A stretch of 28,900 nt of DNA from JBJGXI01 sp045635475 (GCF_045635475.1 NZ_JBJGXI010000060.1:1-28900); one strand, 5' to 3'; counted from the first letter of the stretch, positions 6,712 through 14,609 are shown. Notes: generated by a model from the letters alone, not told the origin. Translations and numbers: made by a program.

Positions 6712-9564
6712 TTAAAAACCTTTCCTCCGTCCCAGCAACTTATAAAACCCAAGCATAACTAACCCAAGTGCCACGATATTACCCAGCCCTAGAAATAGTA
6801 ACCAGAAAGGATAAGATGCTTTTATCTCAAATACGTTACTATTTGCAACGGTATATAAGATATTATGTGATGCTTCTCGCATTGCTTGATTACCTGTATC
6901 GGTTTGTGTACTTGCTTTGGAGGGTTTGTCACCCATTGGTGTTAGCACCAAATCATTTCCAGCACGTAATCCTTGATCCGTATTCATATATTCATACTGG
7001 TCAAAATCGGTGATCACCATGCCTTGGAATCCCCACTCACCGCGCAGCACGTTTGTGAGCAAGCCGTGGTGTGCACCTGTCCAAATCGCTCCAATTCGGT
7101 TATAGGAAGACATAACTGCATCTGCTCCAGCTTCTTTTACTGGTATTTCAAATGCCTTTAAATAGATTTCGCGGATCGCTTGCTCATTGGACCAAACCGC
7201 TATGCCCGTTCGATTGCTTTCCTGGTCATTTAACGCAAAGTGTTTAATATAGGCATATACACCTTTCGTGTTTGATCCTTGAATATAAGCAGAGGCAATT
7301 TTACCAGAAAGCAGGCTATCTTCTGAATAATATTCGAAGTTTCTGCCAGAGAACGGCGTGCGGTGAATGTTGACAGCTGGTGCATAAATGCCGCTAATAC
7401 CGTTCGCTGTCGCTTCATCACCAATGACCGCGCCTAATTCTTCGATCAGTTCGACGTTCCATGTCGAGGCGATGACAACCCCACTCGTAATCTGTACACC
7501 TTTCAATCCTGTAAGAATCCCATTTATGCCAGCAGGACCATCAAGGTCAACAGTAGCAGGTTTACCAATCGACGGAATTTCCTGTGTTGCATAGCCACCA
7601 TAACCAATTAAGATCGCCATGTCACTGACCGAAAGCTGTTCTAATAATTGCTCCCATTTTGGATCATCATAATCTAATCCAATCATATCTTGTAATTCTA
7701 ATCCGTGATCCGCAAACACAATCTCCTCAGCGTTCGGATCATCCTCTGCAGATCGATCATTAAGTGCCGCAAGCAATGCTTCCGATGCCTCGGTATTTTC
7801 TGCACGTGCTGTCGGCAACGTACCTTCCCAATCAGCACGAGAAACAAACGTTAAATCTCCTGCTGCTTCTTCAAATTGCGTCGTCGCGGCTACTTGGTCT
7901 GTGGCTCGCTTGTTGTCACCGTTATACACAATTGTATCGGTTACTTGATAGTCTCTCGCATCAATTATATCGTGTGCGTTTTTCATCAATTTGATTTCGT
8001 ATGTTCCTGCATCAAGCACATATGCTTGTTCGTTCTGATCATCGTAAGAAGCCATATCATCTACGCTAAGCTCCAACGTAATTGTTTCTGTTGCTCCTGG
8101 GTCAAGCATGCTTGTTTTTTCAAAAGCACCAAGCACCACATGTGATTTCTCTATTCCACCATCATAATATGGAGCGGTGTAATAAAGTTGTACAACCTCT
8201 TTACCTGCGACAGCGCCTGTATTTGTTACGTCCACGGTCATCGTAATCGTGTCATCTGTATTACTATAGTCCGCAATTTCTTGTGTAAAGCTTGTATAGC
8301 TCAATCCATATCCGAACGGGTATTGAACTGCATCTTGATAGGCAGCTTCATCTATTTCGCCCGTTTGATTGTTTACATAGCGTGTTTCGTAATAGCGATA
8401 GCCTACATAAATTCCTTCTTGATAATTTACAAATGAAGAAGCCTCATCTGCACTTTTGCCACCAACATCTCCATTTACATAGTTAAAATCACCAGCATTG
8501 TAATACGCAGGAGATGATGTCGCATCATACGCATACGTATCTACCAATCTACCTGTTGGATTAACCGTACCAGCCAAAATTTTGCCAAGACTATTTAATC
8601 CTGTAGAGCCAGGACCTCCTACCCAAATCGCAGCATCGATGCCAGCTTCCTCTAAAAATCCTAATTCCATCGGATGACTAGAGTTCACAACAACAATTAC
8701 TTTTTCAAAATCCATGGAAGTAACCTTGTCAATCAACGCTGCTTCCTCTTCTGAAAGTTCTAAGTAATGACGGTCCTCTGAACCACCTTGTCTCGATGTA
8801 TCTAATGGCAAATCGCCACCTTCTCCACCAGCCCTAGCTAGTGTAATTAGGGCGATATTCGAAAATTGTTCTGCTTTCGCTAATAGGTCCTCATTCAAGG
8901 TTGGTTCACTTAGAATAAAATTCCCACCAAGTAAATTAAAAATATTCACATCTTTTTTTTCAGGCTTATTTTCTTCATAATAGGTGTTTAATTCACTATT
9001 CAGCTTAAATCCAGCGTTCTCCAAGCCTTGTTGCAATGTGACGTTGTTACTTTCATCACCTGCACCAGAGCCACTTCCACCATACACAACTCGAACTGCT
9101 GCCTCACCAAAAACATTTATATTTCTCTCATTGTCGAGATCAAGCGGTAATGCATTATTTTTGTTTTCTAATAAAACGAATCCCTCATCAGAAATAGCTT
9201 CTGTCATTGCTTTCGTCTGCGCTTGCGCATCAGCTACTTCCGTTTGATCATTATCTGGTGTTGCTAGTAATTGATTAACCAAAATGCTCAGGCTTGAAAC
9301 TCCAACATTTAGTGCAAGCACAATAATCAATCCAATGCTTAACAAAGTCGCCAGAATTCGTCGTTTCACTTTCTTTTTTGTTGGATTATTTCTGGCCCAA
9401 CGAATGGCAAACACTACAATTGTTAGTACTAAAATAGATGCTGCTACAACTATTATTTTTGCCGCTAGTAGAACAGTGGCCATTGAAACGGTTACAATAG
9501 TAGCGATCACAAGTGCCACAATAATTCCTGCTACGGTTAAAATACTTTTATTAAATTTACGCAC
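6712..9564 (-). CDS. Membrane-anchored GH3 glycosidase with permuted domain order
   Basis: A 950-residue enzyme, probably a beta-glucosidase or related beta-glycosidase acting outside the cell. Three N-terminal hydrophobic segments (about 8-30, 31-53, 69-95) and one near 918-944 anchor both ends. The catalytic parts are in reverse of the usual GH3 order. First comes the alpha/beta sandwich (from about 115, ISDEGFVLLEN; GGEGGD and SEDR region carrying the likely acid/base), then a fibronectin-III-like part (YPFGYGLSYT), then the TIM barrel with GRNFEYYSED, KHFALNDQESNR and the nucleophile Asp853 in GMVITDFD. Reversed order is known in some rumen-bacterial GH3 enzymes. The start is GTG 9564 after GAGGGGGA. 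The divergent AraC remnant suggests former sugar-specific control. Substrate unknown. Confidence 0.88.
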   Translation of the reverse strand: MRKFNKSILTVAGIIVALVIATIVTVSMATVLLAAKIIVVAASILVLTIVVFAIRWARNNPTKKKVKRRILATLLSIGLIIVLALNVGVSSLSILVNQLLATPDNDQTEVADAQAQTKAMTEAISDEGFVLLENKNNALPLDLDNERNINVFGEAAVRVVYGGSGSGAGDESNNVTLQQGLENAGFKLNSELNTYYEENKPEKKDVNIFNLLGGNFILSEPTLNEDLLAKAEQFSNIALITLARAGGEGGDLPLDTSRQGGSEDRHYLELSEEEAALIDKVTSMDFEKVIVVVNSSHPMELGFLEEAGIDAAIWVGGPGSTGLNSLGKILAGTVNPTGRLVDTYAYDATSSPAYYNAGDFNYVNGDVGGKSADEASSFVNYQEGIYVGYRYYETRYVNNQTGEIDEAAYQDAVQYPFGYGLSYTSFTQEIADYSNTDDTITMTVDVTNTGAVAGKEVVQLYYTAPYYDGGIEKSHVVLGAFEKTSMLDPGATETITLELSVDDMASYDDQNEQAYVLDAGTYEIKLMKNAHDIIDARDYQVTDTIVYNGDNKRATDQVAATTQFEEAAGDLTFVSRADWEGTLPTARAENTEASEALLAALNDRSAEDDPNAEEIVFADHGLELQDMIGLDYDDPKWEQLLEQLSVSDMAILIGYGGYATQEIPSIGKPATVDLDGPAGINGILTGLKGVQITSGVVIASTWNVELIEELGAVIGDEATANGISGIYAPAVNIHRTPFSGRNFEYYSEDSLLSGKIASAYIQGSNTKGVYAYIKHFALNDQESNRTGIAVWSNEQAIREIYLKAFEIPVKEAGADAVMSSYNRIGAIWTGAHHGLLTNVLRGEWGFQGMVITDFDQYEYMNTDQGLRAGNDLVLTPMGDKPSKASTQTDTGNQAMREASHNILYTVANSNVFEIKASYPFWLLFLGLGNIVALGLVMLGFYKLLGRRKGF

Positions 9565-9612
9565 AACTTTTCCCCCTCATTACTCTATGCAATTAAAACT
9601 CCTTTCACCTAA

Positions 9613-9626
9613 AGAAAGCGTTAACA
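9613..9626. promoter_or_regulatory. Candidate catabolite-responsive element (cre) before the GH3 gene
   Basis: Read on the minus strand, TGTTAACGCTTTCT matches the CcpA consensus TGWAANCGNTNWCA except at two positions. It lies about 50 bases upstream of the GTG start and just after a minus-strand TATAAT, a place where CcpA binding would block transcription. That a sugar-hydrolase gene is under catabolite repression is expected; the site itself is imperfect. Confidence 0.4.
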
Positions 9627-9730
9627 TTATTAATTATACGGTATTTCATATTCAATTGCTGGTATAATTTACAGGAAACTATTTCATTTTACATGTTTTT
9701 TTTTGACAAAATTCGATTGGAGTTTTTTGC

Positions 9731-10070
9731 ATGCTGATTACTAAAAAGGAAGATGTATATTATATGTGTAATCTAGCGTTTCAACTGTTTAAAGTTCCGG
9801 TTTATCTAGTTGATCTCACTACAAGACCTTGCTGAAATCGCACAAAAGAATCCAAACTATTTATCTAATTTGTTTAAAAAAGAAGTAGGTATCTCAATCG
9901 TAGAATTTATTCACCAAACCAAGGTAGAGGAAGCTATAAGTTTGCTCACTTATACAAACCATACGCTGACAGAGATTTCTAGCATCTTAAATTTCCATGA
10001 CCAAAGCTACTTTACGAAAGTGTATAAGAAATATGCTGGGGTTACGCCGAGGCAGTATCGGAATGGATGA
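9731..10070 (+). pseudogene. AraC-family regulator reduced to its two ends
   Basis: ATG 9731, after GGAG at the right distance, opens MLITKKEDVYYMCNLAFQLF, which looks like the N-terminus of a large AraC-type regulator. After about 30 residues the frame ends, and a shifted frame from about 9810 encodes ISLQDLAEIAQKNPNYLSN and a complete AraC C-terminal double helix-turn-helix ending TPRQYRNG. The middle (probably over 200 residues, the sensing part) has been deleted and the junction is out of frame. The 86-residue tail could in principle be made from TTG 9810, but that start has no ribosome binding site. It is divergent from the GH3 gene, which it probably once controlled. Confidence 0.7.
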
Positions 10071-10099
10071 AACAGGCGAGTGACACAATTCCGAGCCCA

Positions 10100-10130
10100 G
10101 GAAGCATTCTGTGCCGTCAGAACCGTCCCT
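10100..10130. repeat. REP-like dispersed element, copy 2
   Basis: This is the second copy of the element at 78-108 (25 of 31 bases equal), with the canonical ending TCAGAACCGTCCCT followed by a T-run. It lies directly after the AraC remnant. It could double as a 3' transcript end, but no strong stem is seen. Confidence 0.4.
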
Positions 10131-10203
10131 TTTTCCTACATTCCTAACAACAATTTCCCACAAAATTGAAAGATACGGGAGGTATTAAGAGGCATTTTTT
10201 GAA

Positions 10204-10226
10204 ATAAAGCGTTGTAAACGCTTTAT
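10204..10226. promoter_or_regulatory. Palindromic operator, cre-like
   Basis: The ten-base arms ATAAAGCGTT and AACGCTTTAT flank three bases. The overlapping stretch TGTAAACGCTTTAT agrees with the CcpA consensus except at its last two positions. It lies 111-133 bases before the small reading frame at 10337, so any target gene is unclear; it could be a relic of a lost sugar gene. Confidence 0.4.
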
Positions 10227-10336
10227 CAATTGTAAAATCATCTCACATACTTATTCATCAAGTGTGAGCAGGTTTGAACTTTTCGCCATATAATCTTACA
10301 ATTTAAATTGTAAAGAATAAAGAAAGGCGGGATTTT

Positions 10337-10507
10337 ATCAATCCTCTTAATTTAACATACACTGCCGAAATGGAAAAGGCGATGCACCAATCACATAATA
10401 TGAGCTATGCTGAATATAGTCAGAGCTTAACAAAAATGCTACAAGTAGCGAAGAGAAGAGAAAAGGACTATGAAAAAAGTAAGCAACTTCTTAAAACAAT
10501 AAATTAG
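10337..10507 (+). CDS. Small hydrophilic protein, apparent ATC start
   Basis: This 56-codon frame begins NPLNLTYTAEMEKAMHQSHN after an ATC at 10337 and ends TAG 10507. AAAGGCGGG (10324-10330) stands at a suitable distance before the ATC, while the first in-frame ATG (10370, 45 residues) has no ribosome binding site. This suggests that an original ATG became ATC, leaving either a very weak start or a silent gene. The protein is helical and charged (KRREKDYEKSKQLL), with no signal peptide or membrane helix. Family not recognised. Confidence 0.45.
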   Translation: MNPLNLTYTAEMEKAMHQSHNMSYAEYSQSLTKMLQVAKRREKDYEKSKQLLKTIN

Positions 10508-10563
10508 GACTCGGGGGCAGACCGTACCTATGCCCCTTGCTTTTCCCAACATTCCATCTATGG

Positions 10564-10702
10564 TAAAATAAAATCATAATTTGAATAAGTTAATAAAGAC
10601 CACAGTTATGAACTGTGGTCTTTAGATAAGCGGTTCTCCCAGAGGATCGGCTATCAAAGGTGGATAGACCTCTCCTAAAGTACATTATCTTAGTAGATTA
10701 TA
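10564..10702. ncRNA. Toxin-less remnant of a type I toxin-antitoxin locus
   Basis: This is homologous to the complete locus at 21840-22146. It keeps, from left to right, a plus-strand extended -10 (TGGTAAAAT, to 10569), a 13-bp perfect hairpin (10595-10607 with 10611-10623), the conserved stretch AGATAAGCGGTTCTCCCAGA, and a minus-strand extended -10 (TGTTATAAT in minus-strand reading, 10697-10705). The ~160 bases holding the toxin gene are missing: sequence that ends at GGATAGACCTC on one side joins TCCTAAAG on the other, exactly at a GACCTC repeat. The minus promoter would give an RNA of about 100 nt ending at the hairpin. Whether it is expressed, and whether it acts on the intact locus, is open. 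Confidence 0.6.
10595..10623. terminator. Bidirectional hairpin of the toxin-less locus
   Basis: AAAGACCACAGTT pairs perfectly with AACTGTGGTCTTT over a 3-base loop. The arms end in T-runs on both strands (TTTAGA on plus, TTTATTAA on minus), so it can terminate in both directions. Confidence 0.65.
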
Positions 10703-10795
10703 ACATAGAATTGCACAAACAAGGAACACTCGTTCGCTTTAACCCCCCCTGAATCTTGAAATTTGATATCAAATAATCATTTCATACCTCTGGAC

Positions 10796-11545
10796 TTACC
10801 CTAACTGACGTTTAAATTGCCTATTTGCAAAGAAATAAGCGATGATCATGATGCCGACGCACCAGGCAAGCGCGGTCCAAATTCCGTTGCCAACAGACCC
10901 TTCATACAAGAGCGCACGAATTGAATTCACGATCGAAGTCACGGGCTGGTTGTCAGCGAACACACGGATAATTGTAGGCATGGTTTCGGTAGGAACAAAA
11001 GCCGAGCTGATAAATGGCAAGAAAATCAGCGGATACGAATAAGCTGTTGCCCCTTCCATAGACGCTGCTGTTAATCCTGGAATGACGGCCATCCACGTTA
11101 GCGCTAGTGTAAACAGACCTAGTATCCCAGCTACCGCAAGCCAATCCAGAATATTAGCACCGGAACGAAATCCCATCAAAAGTGCAACAAGGATAACCAC
11201 CACAACAGTGAGTGCATTGGAAACAAGCGAGGTCAACACGTGAGCCCACAATACCGAAGAACGCTTGATAGGCATAGTAACGAAACGTGCCATCAACCCG
11301 CTCTTTACATCGGTGAATAAACGCAACGAAGTGTAAGCGACACCGGATGCGATAGCAATTAGCAAGATTCCTGGCAACAAATAATTGACGTAGTGGTCCG
11401 TGCCTGTCTCGATGGCACCGCCAAACACATAGACAAACAACAACATCATCATAATCGGTGTAATCGCTACCGTAATAATTGTATCCGGGCTACGCATGAT
11501 GTTGAGCATTAAACGCCCAAACAATACCCCAGTTTTACTTTTCAT
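10796..11545 (-). CDS. ABC-2 type exporter permease (DrrB-like)
   Basis: A 249-residue permease with about six membrane helices, the partner of the ATPase encoded just before it. The stretch LLPGILLIAIASGVAYTSLR and the following KSGLMARFVTMPIKRSSVL are typical of the DrrB-like daunorubicin/multidrug exporter permeases. Its ATG directly follows the ATPase stop codon (TAAATG, no spacing), and GGAGGAGATG inside the ATPase end is its ribosome binding site, so translation is coupled. With the PadR/DUF1048 unit upstream this looks like an inducible drug or toxin efflux pump. The substrate cannot be deduced. Confidence 0.85.
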   Translation of the reverse strand: MKSKTGVLFGRLMLNIMRSPDTIITVAITPIMMMLLFVYVFGGAIETGTDHYVNYLLPGILLIAIASGVAYTSLRLFTDVKSGLMARFVTMPIKRSSVLWAHVLTSLVSNALTVVVVILVALLMGFRSGANILDWLAVAGILGLFTLALTWMAVIPGLTAASMEGATAYSYPLIFLPFISSAFVPTETMPTIIRVFADNQPVTSIVNSIRALLYEGSVGNGIWTALAWCVGIMIIAYFFANRQFKRQLG

Positions 11546-12307
11546 TTACATCTCCTCCTTCTTGCTGATGATTGCGAGGAAAATTTCCTCCAATGTCGGC
11601 TGTTTCTCGATATATTCCACTTTCGCGGGTGGAAACATCTGCTTGAGCTCGGTAAGAGTACCGGTCGTGATGATTTTTCCGCCATGTAGAATAGCAATAC
11701 GGTCCGCCAGTTGTTCCGCTTCCTCCAGGTACTGGGTCGTAAGCAAGATGGTCGTGCCAGAGCCAGCAAGCTCCTTGACAGTATTCCAGACTTCAATCCG
11801 CGCTTCGGGGTCAAGCCCTGTCGTCGGTTCATCAAGAAAAATCACTTCTGGATTCCCGATTAAGCTCATGGCGATGTCAAGTCTGCGCTTCATCCCACCT
11901 GAATACTTGTCCGCACGACGGTTTGCTGCATCAGTCAGGCTAAATTTTGCTAATAGATTGTCAGCAACTTGAGCGGGCTTCGAAACTCCCCGCAGCTTGG
12001 CAATCATTATCAGATTTTCCCGCCCAGTTTGCATGCCGTCCAAAGCTGCAAACTGTCCTGTCAGGCTGATGCTCTGGCGAACATGATCTGGTTGACGCTG
12101 AACGTCAAAACCGCAAATACCTACTTCACCTCCATCCGGCTTCATTAGTGTTGAGAGGATGTTAACGATCGTTGTCTTGCCTGCTCCATTCGACCCCAGC
12201 AGTGCGAATATCTCACCACGACGCACCTCAAAATCTACCTTCTTTAAGACTTCCTTGTCTTTAAAGGATTTTGTTAACTCTTTTACAGAAATCACAGTAT
12301 TGTTCAT
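11546..12307 (-). CDS. ABC exporter ATPase (DrrA-like)
   Basis: A 253-residue nucleotide-binding subunit for the exporter. Walker A GSNGAGKTT is at about residues 38-46, the ABC signature is YSGGMKRRLDIAMSL, and Walker B VIFLDEPTTGLDP and the switch histidine region follow. The C-terminal extension LTELKQMFPPAKVEYIEKQP, ending in LEEIFL, is the usual DrrA-type tail. I chose ATG 12307 rather than the longer frame to 12439, because AGAGGAGG lies seven bases before it and the additional 44 residues are not ABC-like. Upstream 12484-12497 holds the element shared with the padR promoter region. Confidence 0.88.
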   Translation of the reverse strand: MNNTVISVKELTKSFKDKEVLKKVDFEVRRGEIFALLGSNGAGKTTIVNILSTLMKPDGGEVGICGFDVQRQPDHVRQSISLTGQFAALDGMQTGRENLIMIAKLRGVSKPAQVADNLLAKFSLTDAANRRADKYSGGMKRRLDIAMSLIGNPEVIFLDEPTTGLDPEARIEVWNTVKELAGSGTTILLTTQYLEEAEQLADRIAILHGGKIITTGTLTELKQMFPPAKVEYIEKQPTLEEIFLAIISKKEEM

Positions 12308-12483
12308 ATTTTTCCTCCTCTTATAAATGTTTAGGCAAGTGCCTTTTAGCATGAAAATTAGGGAGCTATGTCTGTGAAGCGGGCAGATCGAATTCGCCAT
12401 CAATCTCAAACAGTAATAATCCGCCCTAAACTCATTCATAGTTAGATTGCCAATACCATTCTACTTAGCAATACCGATATTCT

Positions 12484-12497
12484 GTATTACTTACTAC
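12484..12497. promoter_or_regulatory. Candidate PadR operator, exporter side
   Basis: GTATTACTTACTAC here and GTATTACTTATTAC at 13401-13414 agree in 13 of 14 bases. One precedes the exporter genes, the other precedes padR. A shared site in both control regions is what a local repressor needs. PadR proteins typically bind short inverted repeats; here the evidence is only the shared sequence. Confidence 0.45.
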
Positions 12498-12504
12498 CTA
12501 CTTA

Positions 12505-12536
12505 AAAATAGAACTGAATAGTAATCAGCTATTCAG
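12505..12536 (-). terminator. Weak terminator or attenuator after the DUF1048 gene
   Basis: Read on the minus strand, CTGAATAG and CTATTCAG form an 8-bp stem with a 7-base loop, followed by TTCTATTTTT. The stem is AT-rich, so part of the transcription may continue into the exporter genes. Confidence 0.45.
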
Positions 12537-12655
12537 CCGGTATGATCGGGACGTTCCTGTAGCATTTTTTAAAATCACAAAAAAAGATACAGAGAATCGA
12601 CAATATTTTCATATTTTTGTCACTCCTCTATGCTAGGCGACGGCCCACTAAAATT

Positions 12656-13000
12656 TCACCCTTGGTCACGACTAATCGTATCATTTAACTTCTCACGATA
12701 TTTGTCTTTCCACGTTTTCGTGTCTTTCACTAGTTCATCGCAAAAAGCTGCCACATCTTCACCCGTGAGGTCCGTGACTTTTTTCCCTTCGGCAGCACCT
12801 TCCTCGAACATGTCGAGAATACCATTAAAGATGCGGTGAACTTCTTTCCAGTCAGTCGGTCCTCCAGCAGTCCACATGTATTTTTGAATTGCTTTGTAAG
12901 CGTTAAAGTACTCCTCTGGAAGTGTCTTCGCACGCGCCTCCATCGCCTTCCATTCCCGCTTGTCATCTAGACTTCCGATAATTTTTTCAATTAAACTCAT
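12656..13000 (-). CDS. DUF1048 family protein
   Basis: A 114-residue soluble, helical protein of the DUF1048 family (opening MSLIEKIIGSLDDKREWKAM; conserved YKAIQKYMW). Members are nearly always encoded next to PadR regulators and ABC exporters, and their role is unknown, perhaps modulation of the regulator. Its ATG overlaps the padR stop codon by four bases (12997-13000, ATGA), so the two are translationally coupled. Length is normal for the family. Confidence 0.82.
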   Translation of the reverse strand: MSLIEKIIGSLDDKREWKAMEARAKTLPEEYFNAYKAIQKYMWTAGGPTDWKEVHRIFNGILDMFEEGAAEGKKVTDLTGEDVAAFCDELVKDTKTWKDKYREKLNDTISRDQG

Positions 13001-13341
13001 TTTATCTGCTCCTTTTTTATTTCTTTTGTTTTTAGTTCGTTAATTTTGCTTGAAATGAAATCCCATTTCCTCCAGAACACTTCAAGATGTTCTCGACCTG
13101 CTGCGTTAAGTGTGTAAAATTTTCTCGGCGGTCCCACCGTGGATTTCTTTTTCTCTATATCGACGAGATTGTGTTTCTCGAGCCGCATGGTAATCGTATA
13201 AACGGTACCTTCAACGACATCAGTAAAGCCAAGTTCTCGCAAGCTTTGCGTGATTTCATAGCCGTAAGTTTCACCACGGCTGATGATTTCTAACACACAA
13301 CCCTCCAGAACCCCTTTCAGCATTTCTGTGTTATTTTCCAC
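12997..13341 (-). CDS. PadR family transcriptional regulator
   Basis: A 114-residue winged-helix regulator. LEGCVLEIISRGETYGYEI, the recognition region VVEGTVYTITMRLEKHNLVD and the wing KKKSTVGPPRKFYTLNAAG are classic PadR (subfamily with a short C-terminal dimer helix). It most likely represses itself, DUF1048 and the exporter genes downstream until a toxic ligand binds. It starts at ATG 13341 after GAGGGAT. The candidate operator at 13401-13414 lies 60 bases upstream. The inducing compound is unknown. Confidence 0.88.
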   Translation of the reverse strand: MENNTEMLKGVLEGCVLEIISRGETYGYEITQSLRELGFTDVVEGTVYTITMRLEKHNLVDIEKKKSTVGPPRKFYTLNAAGREHLEVFWRKWDFISSKINELKTKEIKKEQIK

Positions 13342-13400
13342 ATTTATCCCTCATTTATATTTATCTATGTTTTCTTAGTACGCTGTAACACATGTAATTA

Positions 13401-13414
13401 GTATTACTTATTAC
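13401..13414. promoter_or_regulatory. Candidate PadR operator, padR side
   Basis: This is the partner of the site at 12484-12497. On the minus strand it reads GTAATAAGTAATAC, a tandem GTAATA, within an AT-rich promoter-like region (several TATA-type hexamers at 13403-13435). Confidence 0.45.
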
Positions 13415-13633
13415 TGGTATATAGTATCGCATAGTAGCATGATTTGTCAAGAATCAATCTATCCATACATCAAGTCCTTATTTTTCCATATAAAGAGAGC
13501 CAAACCACTTCCATCACTTGTAGCTAGATACTCGTTAGTTAAACAAGATTAGCAGTAGCATTGAACAGGCCTTTTACGTATAAAACTACGTTATCGATGT
13601 AAACTAAAAAATAAAAAGGATGGTGAGAAGATT

Positions 13634-14590
13634 ATGGATTTGACTGCATCTGAGGTTCAAAATCTACTGACATCTTATATGACAAATACAATGGCATCAG
13701 TGATTACTGCGGATTTATTAAAGAAAGCAGAAAATCCTGGTGTCAAGAAAATGCTTAAATTTGGACTTAAGATAGCAAACGAAGAGGTTAAAGGAGCAGA
13801 ATCCTTTTTAAAAAGTGACAACAGAGCACTTCCAGAGGCATTCACAGAAGAAGATATATTGCTTCGTGATTCAAAATACTATTCCGATCAATTTGTGATT
13901 ATACTAAAGTATAGCTTGGGGCAAGCTGCCTTAAATTTATATTCACTTTCTCTCTCAACATCAATTAATGCTAAGATTCGTACTTTCTATAAAAAACTGC
14001 TGTCCGATACAGCAGAACTGGTTGATCAATGTATTGAACTTTTTATTGGTAATGGTATGCATCAACCGATCATACATATTCCTCGAACTAAAGTAATAGA
14101 AAAAATTCACAACCAAGATTTTTTCGGGAAAATATTTGGAAAGAACCGCCCTTTAAGCACTCCTGAAGTCCAACAACTTACTACTAATTATTATTCAACA
14201 GAAGTGTTACGTGAATTGTTTCGTTCTTTTGGCCAAACAAAAACACTTGAGATTAGAGAACATTTTGAACGAGGGGTTAAATTATGCTCTAAACAATTAG
14301 AATCAATTCAAAATATGCTCGAAAAAGAAGATTTACCTCAGTTTCCTACTTGGGAATCCGAAATTCAAACCGATGAAGCTCCTTTCTCTGAACGATTAGC
14401 ACTGTTCAAATCGTCACTAATAGTTGGTGCAATGGGGGGAAGGTATGGCGTGTCCGCTTCTGCAACATTACGAAAAGATATTGGTACAATGTTTTTAAAA
14501 ATGATGGGGGAAACGCTGTTGTATGCTGAAGACACTGGCAATTTACTTATCAAACACAAATATCTTGATGAACCCCCAATGGTTAAATAG
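13634..14590 (+). CDS. DUF3231 family protein (two-domain)
   Basis: A 318-residue soluble protein made of two related all-helical halves (about residues 1-160 and 165-318), as in the DUF3231 family common in spore-forming Bacillaceae. The first half begins LTASEVQNLLTSYMTNTM and the second PLSTPEVQQLTTNYYSTEVL; the similarity of these openings shows the internal duplication. A ferritin-like four-helix fold has been suggested for the family; function is not established and a link to sporulation or spore coat is only inferred. ATG 13634 follows AAGGATGGTGAG. A weak hairpin with a T-run (14610-14632) comes after the stop. Confidence 0.85.
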   Translation: MDLTASEVQNLLTSYMTNTMASVITADLLKKAENPGVKKMLKFGLKIANEEVKGAESFLKSDNRALPEAFTEEDILLRDSKYYSDQFVIILKYSLGQAALNLYSLSLSTSINAKIRTFYKKLLSDTAELVDQCIELFIGNGMHQPIIHIPRTKVIEKIHNQDFFGKIFGKNRPLSTPEVQQLTTNYYSTEVLRELFRSFGQTKTLEIREHFERGVKLCSKQLESIQNMLEKEDLPQFPTWESEIQTDEAPFSERLALFKSSLIVGAMGGRYGVSASATLRKDIGTMFLKMMGETLLYAEDTGNLLIKHKYLDEPPMVK

Positions 14591-14609
14591 AAAGATATAT
14601 ATTGGAGAA

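Larger units (their letters stand above)
12308..12655. other. Spacer between the PadR/DUF1048 unit and the exporter genes
   Basis: There is no gene here. It contains a minus-strand hairpin (12514-12536), the PadR-site candidate (12484-12497) and the leader of the ATPase gene. The rest shows nothing distinct. Confidence 0.5.

Noticed and set aside
9284..9667. A 127-codon plus-strand frame at the start of the GH3 gene.
   Set aside because: Antisense shadow of the N-terminal membrane helices of the GH3 gene, without a ribosome binding site.
11542..11835. A 97-codon minus-strand frame within the ATPase gene.
   Set aside because: Out-of-frame shadow of the ATPase coding sequence, Arg/Ser-rich as such shadows are.
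12308..12439. N-terminal extension of the exporter ATPase by 44 residues.
   Set aside because: The extension is not ABC-like and would translate the leader; AGAGGAGG lies right before ATG 12307.
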